This document shows positions 1-8,303 of a stretch of 56,288 nt of DNA, one piece after another. Origin of the DNA: Leptospiraceae bacterium. GTDB lineage: Bacteria > Spirochaetota > Leptospiria > Leptospirales > Leptospiraceae. Location of the stretch: the NCBI GenBank assembly GCA_947458405.1, contig CANGZW010000010.1:1-56288 (forward strand), given 5' to 3'. How positions within the stretch are numbered: position 1 is the first letter of the stretch; each line of letters begins with the position of its first letter. Position numbers and translations under genes: made by a program. The notes under the pieces were generated by a model. The model was not told where the DNA came from. It saw only the letters and a list, made by a program, of their open reading frames with translations, and did no database searches.

Positions 1-2860
1 AAATCCTGAGTAGAGTTATCAGAATAAAAACCCAATGCGGAGTATTTTAAACTTAGACCTTTAGCAATTTTTTGATTGCCCGGTGTTACAGTTATTGAAA
101 TTAATTCGGCTGGTGATACAGTTATGGTTGAAGTTATACTTACCTTACCCAAAATTGATTTGATATTTGCATTTCCAATTTGAATTGCAGTGATTGTACC
201 TTTAGATGAGGATTGATTACTAACGGAGATTACATAATCATCATTTATTCCATCATCATTGCTGTCAGACAAAAACGTTACTTGTGAAGTTATATCTCTT
301 GAAGTTCCATCTGTAAAATATCCATTCACAGTTAGTTTTTTTGTGGTTCCTTTAGCTAGTGCTAGTTCTGACTCTGAAATGCTAAGGGAAAGGACTTCTG
401 CAGGCAGGATTGTAATATTGATACTTGCCGAAATAGTCTTTGAAGTTGCTGAAATAGTTACAGATTCTTCTCCGGCAGAAACTAATAAGCCTGAATTTGA
501 ATTTGTACTACTTACAAGAGCTTTTCCGGACGAAGACCAAATCAATGAATTAGTTATATCCTGTGTTGAATTGTCACTATAGGTACCAATTGCTTTTAGT
601 TGAAGGGAAAGTCCATTTGGAATTGATTGGGGCCCACCGAGTGAAATTGATACTAATTCTGCGGGTGTAATATTTATTGTCGTAGTACCATTTATCCCAT
701 TTAAACTTGCTTTAACAGATAGATTTCCTATGTTTGTTGAACTTAAAAATCCATTTTTATCACTATTATTAATCGAGGCTATAAGTGTATCATTTTTTCC
801 ATCCCCGTCTCCATCTCCAAACCATGTTACTGAATTTGTAATATCATTAGTAGAATTATCCGTATAGGTAGCTACTGCCTTGAGTTGAATTGTATTACCT
901 TTTGGTATTGATATGGAATTTGGTGAGATAGAAATAGATTTTAGTTCAGCGGGTGTTACATTTACTGTAATTGAAGAACTTTTAGCATCTTTTGTTGCTT
1001 TAATTATAGCTTTTTCAACCCCTGCTGTAAATATTTCACCAGAAGATTGGTCGATATAAAGTTTTCCTGAAGATATAAAGCTAACTTCTTTTGTAATATC
1101 AGATGTAGAATTATCTGTAAAAATACCCATAGCAACTATCTTTCCAGTTAATCCATTAGGAATATTTTGAGGAGCCCCCAATGAGATAGAAACTAAATCA
1201 GCAGGTGATACAGTTAGATTAGTTGAACCTTTTAAATCTCCGAGTTTAGCATAAATTTTTGCAGTACCTGTAGATACAGATTTCAAAAATCCTTCAGACT
1301 CTTTTATATTTTGAATTTGAGCTATTGCTGAATCGTCAATACCATCATTGTTACTGTCAACAATCCATGTTACATTTTTTGTGAGATCTGATTTGGAATT
1401 GTCCGTATAGAGACCTGTAGCAGAGAAATTTTTCTCGATTCCTTTCGGGAGAATTGTATTACTTGGCGTAATACTAATTGATAATAATTTAGCTTCTGTT
1501 ACATTAACAACTGTATTTGCAGTTTTATTATTGTAAATTAAGGAGATCTTAGAAGAGCCGACAGCAGTTGCATTAAAAATTCCAATTATCCCCGGTAAAT
1601 TGTTAATCTCCCCGACCCCTTCATTTGACCAAGTAGATTGCTCTGTTAAATCCTTTGATGATCCATCCGAATAAAAACCAATGGCTTTTAAAGAAGTGCT
1701 GAGTCCTTTTGCTATTGTTTTTTCCCCCTCAATCGAAATTGAAGTAAGTAATGCTGGAGTTACATTGAAGATAGATGTAATCTGCACTCCACTGATGGAA
1801 GCTCCTATCTTTACATTTCCCACAGCACGGGGTAGGGCATATCCTGAATGATCAATTGAGTTAGAAATTGACAGTATGTTTGAATTTTCTGATATCCATG
1901 TGGTTTGACTCGTTACATCCTGAACTGTACCATCTGTAAATGTTGCAATAGCCTTATATTGATATCCTACACCATTTGGAGATGTTACTATCGGTGGAAT
2001 TGAAATAGAGGAGATCAATGGAGATGTTACTTTTATTACATCGGTATAACTGATACCCTGCAAGGAAATTCTTACAGTTGTATTTCCTATACTCCAACCC
2101 ATAAACTGACCAGCCGTATTCAGGTAATTATTTTTGGCAATTTGACTATCATCTATACTCCAACTTACCTGACCTGTTACATCACCCTTGCTATTATCTT
2201 CATAAATTGCATAAGCAGTTAACTTAGAAAGTGTACCCTTTACAATGCTTGTATTACCCGAAAAAGAAAGGGATACTATTCTTGTTTTGGAAAGATTTGT
2301 TGGGCTAGTAAAAATAATTCCACCCAGACTTGCGATAACTTCAATATTACCTCCGCCTAATGCAGTGAAATTTCCGAAAGCATCTATTGTGCCATTCGTT
2401 TCTGAACTTACTGACCACTTAACAGAATTCGAAATATCTTGCGTAGTACCGTCTGCAAGAATTGCAATTGCAGTATAAGGTACAGTTGATCCAATACTTA
2501 CAAAGTCATATTTAGTAATCTCGATTCTATCTACCGAGACCCCTTTAATAACAAGTTCGCATTCACCTGTAATACCTTCCATAGTTGCTTTGATTTTTGT
2601 CTTACCTGCCGATTTAGCTTTGAATCTTCTTTTGATCGGCGCGGAGACTTGAGAGTCTCTGGTATTTTTTGCGACTGTGTAATTAACAGTTTTTGCGTCA
2701 CCAGCTTCTTCTGCGACATTGGAATCATAAAGATCCCAGTCAGCTACTTCGGTAACATCCAATTTCGTTCCATCGGAATATATAGCAACAGCAGAGAATT
2801 CAGCATTTGTATCCTGAATAATTGTCATCACACTTGGTTCAATTTGGATTTTTTTTAAAG
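1..2860 (-). repeat. Tandem Ig-like repeat units within the lipoprotein gene
   Basis: Degenerate tandem coding repeats have a period of about 260-320 bases. The conserved DGT..DVT..W block of successive units lies near 2735, 2411, 2161, 1898, 1627, 1365, 1080, 822, 537 and 257, with an eleventh unit running off base 1. The copies are divergent at DNA level, although units at about 660, 950 and 1200 share nearly the same GCxGGTG(A/T)xACA block. This points to old protein-level duplication with some more recent homogenisation. Confidence 0.8.
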
Positions 2861-3014
2861 TAGCACCCTCAGAAACGGTAGTTGTTACACCACCACCACC
2901 TACTTGATTGTTGGCAGTACCCAACAGAAAAAATGGTGAACTGTTACTTGATGAGGCTCCTTTACCACAGTGAGAAAGTATCACTATTGTAAGAAATGTT
3001 AGTAATTTTTTCAT
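1..3014 (-). CDS. Large Ig-like (Big_2) repeat lipoprotein, C-terminus beyond window edge
   Basis: The reading frame is open from an ATG at 3014-3012 to base 1 with no stop, so at least 1004 residues are coded and the 3' end is missing. A GGGGAG Shine-Dalgarno lies just upstream. The N-terminus is a short hydrophobic signal ending in LSHC, a plausible spirochaetal lipobox, followed by a Ser/Gly-rich linker. Ten complete copies and one partial copy of a roughly 85-100 residue bacterial Ig-like group 2 repeat follow. Each has the signature [SAT]D[GN][ST]..D[VIL]T..V.W and begins with a strand such as ISIxPxxxxIPKG. Big_2 repeats are known from invasin/intimin and leptospiral Lig proteins. Adhesin or surface scaffold is the likely role, but no binding partner can be read from the sequence. 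Three repeats carry Asp/Asn/Gly inserts resembling calcium-binding loops. It is transcribed divergently from the DUF2147 gene. Confidence 0.85.
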   Translation of the reverse strand, partial: MKKLLTFLTIVILSHCGKGASSSNSSPFFLLGTANNQVGGGGVTTTVSEGATLKKIQIEPSVMTIIQDTNAEFSAVAIYSDGTKLDVTEVADWDLYDSNVAEEAGDAKTVNYTVAKNTRDSQVSAPIKRRFKAKSAGKTKIKATMEGITGECELVIKGVSVDRIEITKYDFVSIGSTVPYTAIAILADGTTQDISNSVKWSVSSETNGTIDAFGNFTALGGGNIEVIASLGGIIFTSPTNLSKTRIVSLSFSGNTSIVKGTLSKLTAYAIYEDNSKGDVTGQVSWSIDDSQIAKNNYLNTAGQFMGWSIGNTTVRISLQGISYTDVIKVTSPLISSISIPPIVTSPNGVGYQYKAIATFTDGTVQDVTSQTTWISENSNILSISNSIDHSGYALPRAVGNVKIGASISGVQITSIFNVTPALLTSISIEGEKTIAKGLSTSLKAIGFYSDGSSKDLTEQSTWSNEGVGEINNLPGIIGIFNATAVGSSKISLIYNNKTANTVVNVTEAKLLSISITPSNTILPKGIEKNFSATGLYTDNSKSDLTKNVTWIVDSNNDGIDDSAIAQIQNIKESEGFLKSVSTGTAKIYAKLGDLKGSTNLTVSPADLVSISLGAPQNIPNGLTGKIVAMGIFTDNSTSDITKEVSFISSGKLYIDQSSGEIFTAGVEKAIIKATKDAKSSSITVNVTPAELKSISISPNSISIPKGNTIQLKAVATYTDNSTNDITNSVTWFGDGDGDGKNDTLIASINNSDKNGFLSSTNIGNLSVKASLNGINGTTTINITPAELVSISLGGPQSIPNGLSLQLKAIGTYSDNSTQDITNSLIWSSSGKALVSSTNSNSGLLVSAGEESVTISATSKTISASINITILPAEVLSLSISESELALAKGTTKKLTVNGYFTDGTSRDITSQVTFLSDSNDDGINDDYVISVSNQSSSKGTITAIQIGNANIKSILGKVSITSTITVSPAELISITVTPGNQKIAKGLSLKYSALGFYSDNSTQD

Positions 3015-3156
3015 TTGTTTTCTCCCCTTAGGAAAAAATATTTAGCTTGAATACTATTAGATTTTAATATCAATATATGTCTATATAAAATCATTTTTAT
3101 TATATTTTCCCTGTAAAAATCACTTTTTTTTACTTTCAATATCTTATTTCCTTGAA

Positions 3157-3654
3157 ATGATTAGCAGAATGAAATCCTATTTCAAATTTTTAAATTTGTT
3201 TAATTTCCTAATTTTTAGAAATCTTATCTTTGTACTTTCATTTACTTGCCTGCCTATATCCATTTTCTCTAATCCTAATGAAATTCTCGGATTATGGGTT
3301 ACATATGATGAGATTGGGGGGGAAAAATCAGTCGTTGAAATTTTTGAAGATAAAGGATATTTTTATGGGAAAATTATTTCCTTAAAGGAACCATTAGATG
3401 AGAATGGGCACAAAAAAATATGTCATCAATGCAATGGTGCAGAAAGAGACAAACCAATGGTTGGTTTAGTGATAATCCAAAACATGATCTATGATGGAGA
3501 AGAATTTTCAGGAGGGAGTATCCTTGATCCTCTCACCGGGAATGTCTATAAATGCAGGATAGAGACAGTATCAAACGGGAATAAACTCAAAGTGAGGGGC
3601 ATTTTTGGGCTTTTTGGAAGGACTCAAACCTGGATTCGAAAAAAAATTAAGTAA
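3157..3654 (+). CDS. DUF2147 family secreted protein
   Basis: This 165-residue protein has a hydrophobic N-terminal segment (about residues 10-35) that looks like a signal peptide. The mature part matches the DUF2147 pattern: an opening GLWVTYDE, VVEIFEDKGYFYGKI, a CHQC pair, KPMVGLVI, SGGSILDPLTGNVYKC and a closing LFGRTQTW. The family is a small beta-rich periplasmic domain of unknown function. The ATG at 3157 is used; an in-frame ATG five codons later could also serve. It stands alone, divergent from the Ig-like lipoprotein and convergent with rnpB. Confidence 0.85.
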   Translation: MISRMKSYFKFLNLFNFLIFRNLIFVLSFTCLPISIFSNPNEILGLWVTYDEIGGEKSVVEIFEDKGYFYGKIISLKEPLDENGHKKICHQCNGAERDKPMVGLVIIQNMIYDGEEFSGGSILDPLTGNVYKCRIETVSNGNKLKVRGIFGLFGRTQTWIRKKIK

Positions 3655-3657
3655 ATG

Positions 3658-3692
3658 TTAAAAAGCCTCTTGGTACTGCAAAAGAGGCTTCT
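3658..3692 (-). terminator. Intrinsic terminator of rnpB
   Basis: The 9-bp inverted repeat AAGCCTCTT / AAGAGGCTT (3663-3671 and 3682-3690) has a 10-base loop. Read on the minus strand, the stem is followed by TTTT immediately downstream of the 3' end of rnpB. On the plus strand it may also stop the DUF2147 transcript, but it lacks a T-run in that direction. Confidence 0.75.
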
Positions 3693-3697
3693 TAAAA

Positions 3698-4062
3698 GAA
3701 AGTCTTTCTCATAAGCCGGATTCTGTTCCTGTTTCCAGGTGATAACTATTTATCTTGTTGTATTGTTACCAATACAATCCTTGCTCTCTACCCGCAGTCT
3801 CCCGGAATCTATCAGCGACTGCATACTTGAGATTGCACCCTGAAGGGTTTACAATGCCTTCTTTTTTACAAAAGAAGCGGTGGGCTCTTACCCCTCCATT
3901 TCACCCTTACCCCATAAAGAGGCGGTATATTTTCTGTTGCACTTTCCATCCAAAATAATAGAATTATTTTGTTCCGGGAGTTACCCGGTTCAGTGATTCC
4001 GTGGTGTCCGGACTTTCCTCACCCCAGTTTCCCGGTAGCGCAGTTATCTCAAAAGACCTTCC
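3698..4062 (-). ncRNA. rnpB: RNase P RNA (bacterial type A)
   Basis: This is the catalytic RNA of ribonuclease P, which trims the 5' leaders of tRNA precursors. On the minus strand the 5' conserved block GAGGAAAGTCCGGACACC is at about 4003-4020, followed by AAAGTGCAACAGAAA, a GGGTGAAA...GGTAAGAGCCCACC block, AGATAAATAGTTATCACC near the end, and the 3' block ACAGAATCCGGCTTAT at 3711-3726. Helix P1 can be drawn as GAAGGTCTTT (4061-4052) pairing with AAAGACTTTC (3707-3698), which sets the ends. Length is about 365 nt, normal for type A. Confidence 0.95.
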
Positions 4063-4125
4063 ACTAAACCTCAAATGAGAAATACTATTTATGCAAGGAT
4101 TTTTTAGGAAAATTAATTTTATTTC

Positions 4126-4154
4126 TTGACATTGATAATCAGTCTCAATTAAGT
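4126..4154 (+). promoter_or_regulatory. Candidate promoter with Fur-box-like operator
   Basis: TTGACA at 4126-4131 could be a -35 element. It is followed directly by TTGATAATCAGTCTCAAT (4132-4149), close to the classical Fur operator form ATGATAATCATTCTCATT. A weak -10 (TTAAGT) would fall at 4149-4154. The operator would then fill the -35/-10 spacer of the gene for a Bfd-like iron-sulphur protein, a type of gene commonly Fur-controlled. This rests on visual matching only. Confidence 0.5.
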
Positions 4155-4162
4155 TGGTCTCA

Positions 4163-4342
4163 ATGGAAAAATGTCATTGTTCTGGTGTTCGATTTGAAAA
4201 AGTTGTAGAGACGGCAAAAAAGGAATGTATTTCCTTTAGAGATGCAGCTAAATCCTTAGATGTATCGGAGACATGCACAGCTTGTAGGCAGGATATGATT
4301 GAATTTTGTGAAGTAAAATTAGGTTTAGAAAAAGTATATTAA
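4163..4342 (+). CDS. Bfd-like [2Fe-2S] protein
   Basis: This is a 59-residue protein from ATG 4163; a TTG three codons upstream is less likely. It has four cysteines in the Bfd arrangement, CHC near the N-terminus and CTAC about 30 residues later (C-x-C ... C-x-x-C), the ligands of the Fer2_BFD [2Fe-2S] fold. Family members include bacterioferritin-associated ferredoxin, which reduces stored ferric iron for release. No Shine-Dalgarno is visible before the ATG, and the candidate promoter would start transcription almost at the ATG, so the message may be leaderless. The 3' end overlaps the convergent rsmI-like gene by 4 bases. Confidence 0.65.
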   Translation: MEKCHCSGVRFEKVVETAKKECISFRDAAKSLDVSETCTACRQDMIEFCEVKLGLEKVY

Positions 4343-5007
4343 TTCGAGATTACCAACACTGGATTAGCTTTTGGTAAATCATCTAATTTTTTGAGTAAAT
4401 CCCCACAATTCCCCCTAAAAATAAATTCATCCTCAGCAGTTAAATTTAATCCTAAAAAAACCTTTGTTTCTTTTTTTAAAAGAGGGAGTATTTCCCGAAA
4501 AGCTTTTTTGTAACGATAGGGTGTTTCGTAGAGTATAAGTGTATGCCTTAGAGTTAAGAATTTTTTCATCTTTTCGATTCTCTCCCCCGAATCTCGAGGC
4601 AAAAATCCAATAAAGGTAAAAGGCGATATCGTAAATCCAGAGAGGAGTAGGGCAATCAAAAAGGCTGACGCCCCCGGTGCAACTTTGATCTCAATATTCT
4701 CTTTTATGCATTCCCTCACCAATTCTAATCCGGGATCTTCTAGTAATGGAGTCCCTCCATCAGAAAACAGACAGGTTAAGGAATTCAATTTTATCTTCCC
4801 AACAAGGTTAGTTATATCTTCTGGGGTAGAATGTTCATTGAGAAGTTCAAAATCTTTTTGTGAATTTAATTTCTTTAAAAGTTTGGAGGTATTCGTAAAT
4901 TCTTCACCAATCACAAGAGAGGCAGACTGAATGGTTTGTCTTGCCCTCTCCGATAGATCACTAAAATTTCCTATGGGAGTGCAAACTAAGGTTAAGCAGG
5001 GTTTCAT
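4339..5007 (-). CDS. rsmI: RsmI-like 16S rRNA 2'-O-methyltransferase (tetrapyrrole methylase fold)
   Basis: This 222-residue protein matches the RsmI family, which 2'-O-methylates C1402 of 16S rRNA using S-adenosylmethionine. Visible blocks are LVCTPIGNFSDLSERA at the N-terminus, LFSDGGTPLLEDPG near residue 85, the PGASAFL loop, FTFIGFLPR and LILYETPYR. It is shorter than typical RsmI (about 280 residues), lacking the C-terminal domain, and the usual AEDTRxT block reads GEEFTNT. A divergent short RsmI or a related tetrapyrrole-fold methylase is possible. Its start overlaps the end of the upstream HAD gene by 4 bases, so the two are probably co-translated. Confidence 0.75.
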   Translation of the reverse strand: MKPCLTLVCTPIGNFSDLSERARQTIQSASLVIGEEFTNTSKLLKKLNSQKDFELLNEHSTPEDITNLVGKIKLNSLTCLFSDGGTPLLEDPGLELVRECIKENIEIKVAPGASAFLIALLLSGFTISPFTFIGFLPRDSGERIEKMKKFLTLRHTLILYETPYRYKKAFREILPLLKKETKVFLGLNLTAEDEFIFRGNCGDLLKKLDDLPKANPVLVISN

Positions 5008-5786
5008 TTAAAAACAGGCTGGATGTAATTTCCCAAACCTTTACATTCATCGCGGAGTTCCTGATTTCCTCTATCAATTAAGATTCCTCTTTGGGCAAAC
5101 CGTAGGAGAGGTAGATCATTTCTGGTGTCTCCAAAGGCTAAATCTAATCTATTCTTTGAGTTATTTTTGTAAGCCTCTACTTTCCCATTCCCATAAGTAT
5201 AAGGATCAAGAATGATTGAACTCAGCGTATTTTCTTCGACTTTGAGATTCATTCCCAAAACACAGTTTTTTTCTAATCCAAAAATAGGTATAACACTTTG
5301 GATAGCAATAGTGGGGGAGGCGGTAATAACATAAATTGTCCAATGATTTAATTTTAAAAATTCTAAGAGTGAGATCATGGGTTTATAGGGATAAATTTTT
5401 TTATCTTTACATTTTTGATTCCAGACTTTGAGGGATTTGGATTCAAACTCATCGGGAGTCCATCCTGAAAATAAAAAACTGGTCCAACGGTATGCAGTTT
5501 CCATTCCCTCTGTTTTTAAAATGGATTCATATCTTTTCCAGATAATTTCAGATAATAAGGGGGGATTGTCCCGGGGAAGCATTTTAGCATTGGGTAGAAA
5601 TTCTTCAATATCTGAAGGAACTTTTTCTAGTCCCTCCTCTACAAGTTGCATCATCAACTCCTCACCGAAATCCCCGAAGATAAGGGTATTATCAAAATCA
5701 AAGGCAACTGTGCCTCGAAAACTAGGGATGAGTGATTTTAGTTCGGAAGAAATTTCATCTTCCCAACCAATTAGAGCCTGAGTTAT
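5004..5786 (-). CDS. HAD superfamily phosphatase (SerB-like), non-canonical start proposed
   Basis: This is a HAD phosphohydrolase of the phosphoserine-phosphatase type. Motif I FDFDNTL lies upstream of the first ATG (5657), motif II is TASP, motif III is the Lys in GNGKVEA and motif IV is GDTRNDLPLL. Because the nucleophile Asp is in motif I, translation must start upstream of 5657, but no ATG, GTG or TTG exists in frame between motif I and the stop at 5792-5790. An ATA at 5786-5784 sits 8 bases after AAAGGAG and overlaps the TAA of the upstream M23 gene as ATAA. I take this as the likely start, giving about 260 residues. An ATT start further in, or a G-to-A error or mutation, are alternatives. 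The substrate cannot be told. Confidence 0.75.
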   Translation of the reverse strand: MTQALIGWEDEISSELKSLIPSFRGTVAFDFDNTLIFGDFGEELMMQLVEEGLEKVPSDIEEFLPNAKMLPRDNPPLLSEIIWKRYESILKTEGMETAYRWTSFLFSGWTPDEFESKSLKVWNQKCKDKKIYPYKPMISLLEFLKLNHWTIYVITASPTIAIQSVIPIFGLEKNCVLGMNLKVEENTLSSIILDPYTYGNGKVEAYKNNSKNRLDLAFGDTRNDLPLLRFAQRGILIDRGNQELRDECKGLGNYIQPVFK

Positions 5787-6556
5787 GGATTAGGCTCCTT
5801 TGCAATAGCTAACTTTGGATCAAGAATGGGTTGAACTTGGATATAATGTTCTGGATTCAATACAATGTTTTGGTAACGAACTTCAAAGTGGAGGTGTGGG
5901 CCTGTGGAATGCCCTGTGGATCCAGAAAAGGCTATAATTTGACCCTTCTGTACTCTTTCTCCCTCTTTGACCATTAAGAAGGAATTATGTGCATATAGAG
6001 TTTGGATTTGATTAATATCATGTTGAATAAAAACAGCTAAGCCGTAGTTTCCATTGAATGCCGCTCCGGTTACAACACCATCAGCCGCCGCTAAAACTGG
6101 GGATCTATGGGGACAGGCTATATCAATACCTGTGTGCATTGAATTTCTTCGGAGACCTAGTTTAGAGGAAATTTTAGCATTTACGGTACCTACAGGCCAG
6201 ACGAAATCTCGATAATCGGATAAAACAGTATCTCGTCCTAAGCCCTTATTTGAAAGAGTTTGGATATAATTTTCACTGAATGGTATAAAAATTGGCTTTC
6301 TTGTGGGAATAATTTCATTGATTTTTATGGAGTTAAACTGTTTTATTTCTTCTTCAGTGGATTCATATTCTTTGATTAGGTTACTTAGAGAAATAGATGT
6401 TTCCGCTAAGATTACCCACCTGCCCTGTCTTTCGGAGTAAGTATGAACCTGATCATTGTCAATTTTTATAGCTTGTTTGGTCGAACTATCAATTGTTGTG
6501 CTACGAAGCCAAAAGGCTAATAGTATTAGACTGGATAGTATGATATTTTTACGCAT
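5783..6556 (-). CDS. M23 (LytM-type) peptidase with N-terminal anchor and degenerate LysM
   Basis: This is a predicted periplasmic zinc metalloendopeptidase acting on peptidoglycan cross-links. From ATG 6556 it has 257 residues: a signal/anchor (about 3-17), a degenerate LysM-like segment ending NEIIPTRKPIFIPF, and a C-terminal M23 domain with zinc ligands in HTGID and the GPHLHFEVR motif. I prefer ATG 6556 because an AGGG-rich site precedes it and the signal peptide starts there. An upstream ATG at 6634 adds 26 residues but lacks a well-spaced Shine-Dalgarno. It heads a three-gene unit with the HAD and RsmI-like genes. Confidence 0.85.
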   Translation of the reverse strand: MRKNIILSSLILLAFWLRSTTIDSSTKQAIKIDNDQVHTYSERQGRWVILAETSISLSNLIKEYESTEEEIKQFNSIKINEIIPTRKPIFIPFSENYIQTLSNKGLGRDTVLSDYRDFVWPVGTVNAKISSKLGLRRNSMHTGIDIACPHRSPVLAAADGVVTGAAFNGNYGLAVFIQHDINQIQTLYAHNSFLMVKEGERVQKGQIIAFSGSTGHSTGPHLHFEVRYQNIVLNPEHYIQVQPILDPKLAIAKEPNP

Positions 6557-6813
6557 TTTTTTTCCCTGTTTAACAGTTAATTGCTTTTCTGTTACAAGGA
6601 TTTCATTTTGGGGAAAATTGTCAATTTGTTCCATTGATAAAATTTTCGGCTTTTCCCCCTAAAATCGATTTTTTTTTCTAAAGATTTCACTATTTTTAAT
6701 TCTAAAAAAAAAAGATTACTCACAGAATTATCCTCTGTTACTCTTTTTGATTCTCATATTCAAAAATTTCAAATCTTCGTCTCCACAGGGGTTAAAGAAA
6801 AGTTTAGACAAGA

Positions 6814-7254
6814 TTATTTGCTTTTTTTCTTAGCAGGCTTTTTCTTTTTTTTCTCTTCTTCTAAGTATTCCAACATTGCTGTGGGTGTCATGAAAAGATG
6901 AGTATGATCCTTTCCCGTTCTAGAGCAGGATTTAGGAGAGTATTCCTTGCAAATCTTAGGTCGAGTTTCATAGATTCCACACATTCCATTGCTCTGCAAT
7001 TCTGTACACGGTGTTATAAAAAGGAGATTCCAATCTCCCTCATTGTCTATATATATTTGAACATTTTTATGGAGTAGATACCAGGTATAAAGTTGTATTT
7101 TTTCTTTTGTTCTTGGCTTTACTAGATCAACAGTTACATATCGGCAACAACCAGTGCATTTAACACAAATTTCGGATTCCGTCATACTCGCTTCATTTTC
7201 AAACTGTGGAAAAATTAAGGGAGAATCACCTTTTTCGTATAGATTAGTATTCAT
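6814..7254 (-). CDS. YkgJ-family cysteine cluster protein
   Basis: This 146-residue protein has the CxxCxxCC-type cluster (CVKCTGCCRY near residue 33), a CTEL...MCGIYETRPKICKEYSP block and a further Cys. These are typical of the YkgJ/UPF0153 family, which is thought to bind zinc or an iron-sulphur cluster; its reaction is unknown. The C-terminus is an unusually basic tail (KKKKKPAKKKSK). Its ATG overlaps the stop of the DUF4340 gene by one base (TAATG), so it is the last gene of the ABC operon. Confidence 0.8.
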   Translation of the reverse strand: MNTNLYEKGDSPLIFPQFENEASMTESEICVKCTGCCRYVTVDLVKPRTKEKIQLYTWYLLHKNVQIYIDNEGDWNLLFITPCTELQSNGMCGIYETRPKICKEYSPKSCSRTGKDHTHLFMTPTAMLEYLEEEKKKKKPAKKKSK

Positions 7255-8303
7255 TATTTATTTTGATCTTCCTTGAATTCAGGGGATGTTTGTATTTCAT
7301 TTAAAATATATTGAAGTTGAAAAAAAGTATCTTGTTTAATATAGGCAGGTGACTCCAGCCACTTATCCACTTTTCTTATAACAGGCATATAATGTGTATC
7401 TTTAAAATTTATAGCTTCATAAAAAAATAATTTTGTGGTACGATTCTTATCTGTTAAGAGTTCTATCTCAAAAATAGGGTTTCCGGAAGTTAGTTTTGTA
7501 GCAACAGCAAACCCATCCGCAATATCATCATCTGGATACAAATCATAGGAGAGAGATTTCAAAAGTCCATCTAATCTTGAAAATTGTTCTGGATTAATTT
7601 TTTCCAATTTTCCTTTTAGTTTGAACCATTTATCTTCATTGTTGTTTTTGGAGTCTTTTCCATGATTTTCAAAAAAAAGGTTCTGATTTTCAATTTTTGC
7701 TTTGATTTCTTGGTAGGTATCATCCCCAACACTTAAAAATTGCCTATGTCTCAAGGATTGTGGTTTGCTTGTAAATTTATCTATTATATAATTGGGTAAA
7801 GTAATTAAAAATTCTTCTGTTAAAACGTATCTTGCTGTTTTGTCTCTATTTCTTTCTCCAAGTAAGAGTAATTTTTGCATTTTCCCATCACTTCCTAACT
7901 CTACTTTTGGAGAGTCTGGGTTAATGGAAAACTTTTCAAGGAGAGATTTTTCTTCTTTAGCCATTGTCTTTGTGGTTAAAATAGAGAATTCGTTGAATAG
8001 ATTTTTTGCGGGATATCCCCCCTCATAGTGATATTCAATTTCTGAAGATATATCTTTTCCACTCACTTCAAAAAAAGGATGGTTTTTTAACCCCACTAAA
8101 TTTCGTTTTACGCGAAATGAATTTGAATTAAATTCGCTTTTATCTTTAAAATTTTCCCCGGGGGGAGTGTAAATTAACTCATCAAAATCATAAGTCCAAA
8201 AACTCACATCTGCTGAGTCTTCTTTATGAAAATCAGTATATAAAAAAATAATAAGTGTAAAGGCAAAAATACCTAAAACTAGAATAATTCTTTTGAAATT
8301 CAC
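7254..8303 (-). CDS. DUF4340 domain protein, partner of Gld-type ABC system
   Basis: This 349-residue protein has a single N-terminal membrane segment (residues 5-22) and a long extracytoplasmic part. Position right after the GldG-like gene and the layout (N-terminal anchor, then repeated beta-rich FxxVxGK / SLxYDLYPDDDIADGFAVA segments) match DUF4340 proteins that accompany GldG/GldF-type ABC transporters. The start is GTG at 8303, directly after the TGA of the upstream gene. Function in the family is unknown; it may help assemble or regulate the transporter. Sequence conservation is low, so the family call rests partly on context. Confidence 0.65.
   Translation of the reverse strand: MNFKRIILVLGIFAFTLIIFLYTDFHKEDSADVSFWTYDFDELIYTPPGENFKDKSEFNSNSFRVKRNLVGLKNHPFFEVSGKDISSEIEYHYEGGYPAKNLFNEFSILTTKTMAKEEKSLLEKFSINPDSPKVELGSDGKMQKLLLLGERNRDKTARYVLTEEFLITLPNYIIDKFTSKPQSLRHRQFLSVGDDTYQEIKAKIENQNLFFENHGKDSKNNNEDKWFKLKGKLEKINPEQFSRLDGLLKSLSYDLYPDDDIADGFAVATKLTSGNPIFEIELLTDKNRTTKLFFYEAINFKDTHYMPVIRKVDKWLESPAYIKQDTFFQLQYILNEIQTSPEFKEDQNK

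Noticed and set aside
259-2858. Several plus-strand and short minus-strand frames inside the Ig-like gene
   Set aside because: All are shadows of the long minus-strand frame, which runs unbroken through the region.
1-2860. Repeated blocks that might suggest a CRISPR array or non-coding repeats
   Set aside because: The period is about 270 bases and the repeats are divergent and coding in one continuous minus-strand frame; they are Ig-like domains.
3755-3958. Open reading frame of 67 codons on the plus strand
   Set aside because: It lies entirely inside RNase P RNA on the opposite strand and has no protein-like features.
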